Shown in pieces: positions 63,036-64,000 of a stretch of 64,000 nt of DNA. Under the pieces are notes generated by a model that was given only the letters and a program-made list of their open reading frames with translations, was not told where the DNA came from and ran no database searches. The translations under genes and the position numbers were made by a program. Source of the DNA: Protaetiibacter sp. (GTDB lineage Bacteria > Actinomycetota > Actinomycetes > Actinomycetales > Microbacteriaceae); the NCBI GenBank assembly GCA_030150265.1, contig JASLGG010000035.1:16683-80682 (forward strand), read 5' to 3'. Numbering within the stretch: position 1 is the stretch's first letter; each line of letters opens with the position of its first letter.

Positions 63036-64000
63036 ATGCCCGTCGCCACCCCGGATCAGTACGCCGAGATGCTCGACACGGCGAAGAAGAACGCCTTCGC
63101 CTTCCCCGCCATCAACGTCTCGAGCTCCTCGACCATCAACGCGGTGCTCCAGGGCCTCACCGAGGCCGGCTCCGACGGCATCATCCAGGTCACCACGGGA
63201 GGCGCGGACTACTTCGCCGGCCAGACCGTCAAGGCCCGCGCATCCGGCGCCCTCGCCTTCGCCGCCTTCGTCACGGAGGCCGCCAAGAACTACCCGATCA
63301 CGGTCGCCCTGCACACCGACCACTGCCCCAAGGACGCGCTGCCCGGCTTCGTGCTGCCGCTCATCGAGGCCTCCGAGGCCGAGGTGAAGGCCGGCCGCAA
63401 CCCGATCTTCCAGTCGCACATGTGGGACGGCTCGGCCGTGCCCCTCGCGGAGAACATCGAGATCGCTCAGGCGCTCCTCCCCCGCATGAAGAACATCAAC
63501 GCCATCCTCGAGGTCGAGATCGGCGTCGTCGGCGGCGAGGAGGACGGCGTGCAGCACGAGGGCTCGAACGAGGCCCTCTACACCACGTTCGCAGACGTCG
63601 ATCAGGCCGTGCAGGCGCTGGGCCTCGGCGAACAGGGCCGTTACATCGCCGCCCTCACCTTCGGCAACGTCCACGGCGTGTACAAGCCGGGCGGCGTGAA
63701 GCTGCGCCCCGAGCTCCTCGGCGAGATCCAGGCCGAGGTCGCCGCCAAGTACGGCACGGGCCCCAAGCCGCTCGACCTCGTCTTCCACGGCGGCTCCGGC
63801 TCGACCGACGAGGAGATCGCCCTCGCGGTCGCCAACGGCGTCATCAAGATGAACATCGACACCGACACGCAGTACGCCTTCACCCGGTCGATCGCCGGCT
63901 ACATGTTCAGCAACTACTACGGCGTTCTCAAGGTGGACGGCGAAGTCGGCAACAAGAAGCTGTACGACCCGCGCGCCTGGGGCAAGGTCGCCGAGACGGG
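63036..64000 (+). CDS. fbaA: Class II fructose-bisphosphate aldolase, 3' end outside window
   Basis: 321 visible codons; the family's usual length is ~340, so only the C-terminus is missing. It interconverts fructose-1,6-bisphosphate with dihydroxyacetone phosphate and glyceraldehyde-3-phosphate using Zn2+. The zinc-binding region VALHTDHCPKDAL with the catalytic Asp, the EVEIGVVGGEEDGV segment, FGNVHGVY, FHGGSGSTDEEI and MNIDTDTQYAFT are present. ATG 63036 follows AGGAGGA by six bases, and a TAGACT -10 lies upstream. Confidence 0.95.
   Translation, partial: MPVATPDQYAEMLDTAKKNAFAFPAINVSSSSTINAVLQGLTEAGSDGIIQVTTGGADYFAGQTVKARASGALAFAAFVTEAAKNYPITVALHTDHCPKDALPGFVLPLIEASEAEVKAGRNPIFQSHMWDGSAVPLAENIEIAQALLPRMKNINAILEVEIGVVGGEEDGVQHEGSNEALYTTFADVDQAVQALGLGEQGRYIAALTFGNVHGVYKPGGVKLRPELLGEIQAEVAAKYGTGPKPLDLVFHGGSGSTDEEIALAVANGVIKMNIDTDTQYAFTRSIAGYMFSNYYGVLKVDGEVGNKKLYDPRAWGKVAET

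Overview
This 64-kb window is a high-GC actinobacterial chromosome segment, most likely from the family Microbacteriaceae. The evidence is the GC-rich coding bias, the small actinobacterial protein DUF3117, a DUF7882-type protein that I recall from this family, an LAATG-type sortase signal, an actinobacterial-type DapD, and many leaderless genes preceded by TANNNT-like -10 boxes. It is nearly all ordinary chromosomal backbone. I see no phage genes, integrase, transposase, CRISPR array, rRNA or tRNA. The first gene (S-layer-homology protein) and the last gene (class II fructose-bisphosphate aldolase) run off the edges.

Layout. 1-5 kb: SLH protein, tatB, an O-methyltransferase, DUF3117, a mannosyltransferase-like membrane protein, and divergent dapE/dapD. 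5-6.6 kb: a nuclease-fold DUF559 gene bracketed by copies of an 89-bp inverted-repeat element. 6.6-11.7 kb: a sortase-anchored protein, then fdxA-dapC-gltA with overlapping or abutting reading frames, and a lipoprotein. 11.8-15.5 kb: a BTAD-type regulator and typA. 15.5-23.3 kb: two oligopeptide-type binding proteins, a complete Dpp/Opp importer, and an orphan small secreted protein. 23.5-25 kb: DCC-family and CPBP membrane genes. 25-29.6 kb: gcvT-gcvH-gcvP behind a tandem glycine riboswitch. 31.6-37.1 kb: an operon of nucleoside hydrolase, ECF-type transporter (S, T and two ATPases) and an EamA permease behind a long structured leader. 37-46 kb: housekeeping and hypothetical genes (acyltransferase, MFS, glutaminase, ychF, a DnaQ-like exonuclease). 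45.9-46.5 kb: a repeat-rich gene-free stretch. 46.5-52.4 kb: mmsA, another 89-bp-type element, rmuC, and a membrane-anchored GH9 cellulase under a CebR-like operator. 52.4-58.3 kb: a heterodimeric ABC exporter with its TetR regulator, divergent from glpK. 58.3-63 kb: a STAND/TPR regulator divergent from a lipid-anchored Lon-type protease.

How the genes fit together. Three diaminopimelate/lysine steps (dapC, dapD, dapE) lie within 7.5 kb. The glycine-cleavage genes form one operon switched on by glycine. The nucleoside hydrolase and ECF genes look like an uptake-and-salvage route for an unidentified nucleoside-like compound.

The least explained items are the fixed-length 89-bp inverted-repeat family around the DUF559 gene, the pair of oppositely oriented ~95-bp repeat modules at 46.13-46.53 kb, the leader of the nucleoside hydrolase/ECF operon with its ribosome-binding site inside a hairpin, and the secreted Lon-type protease.
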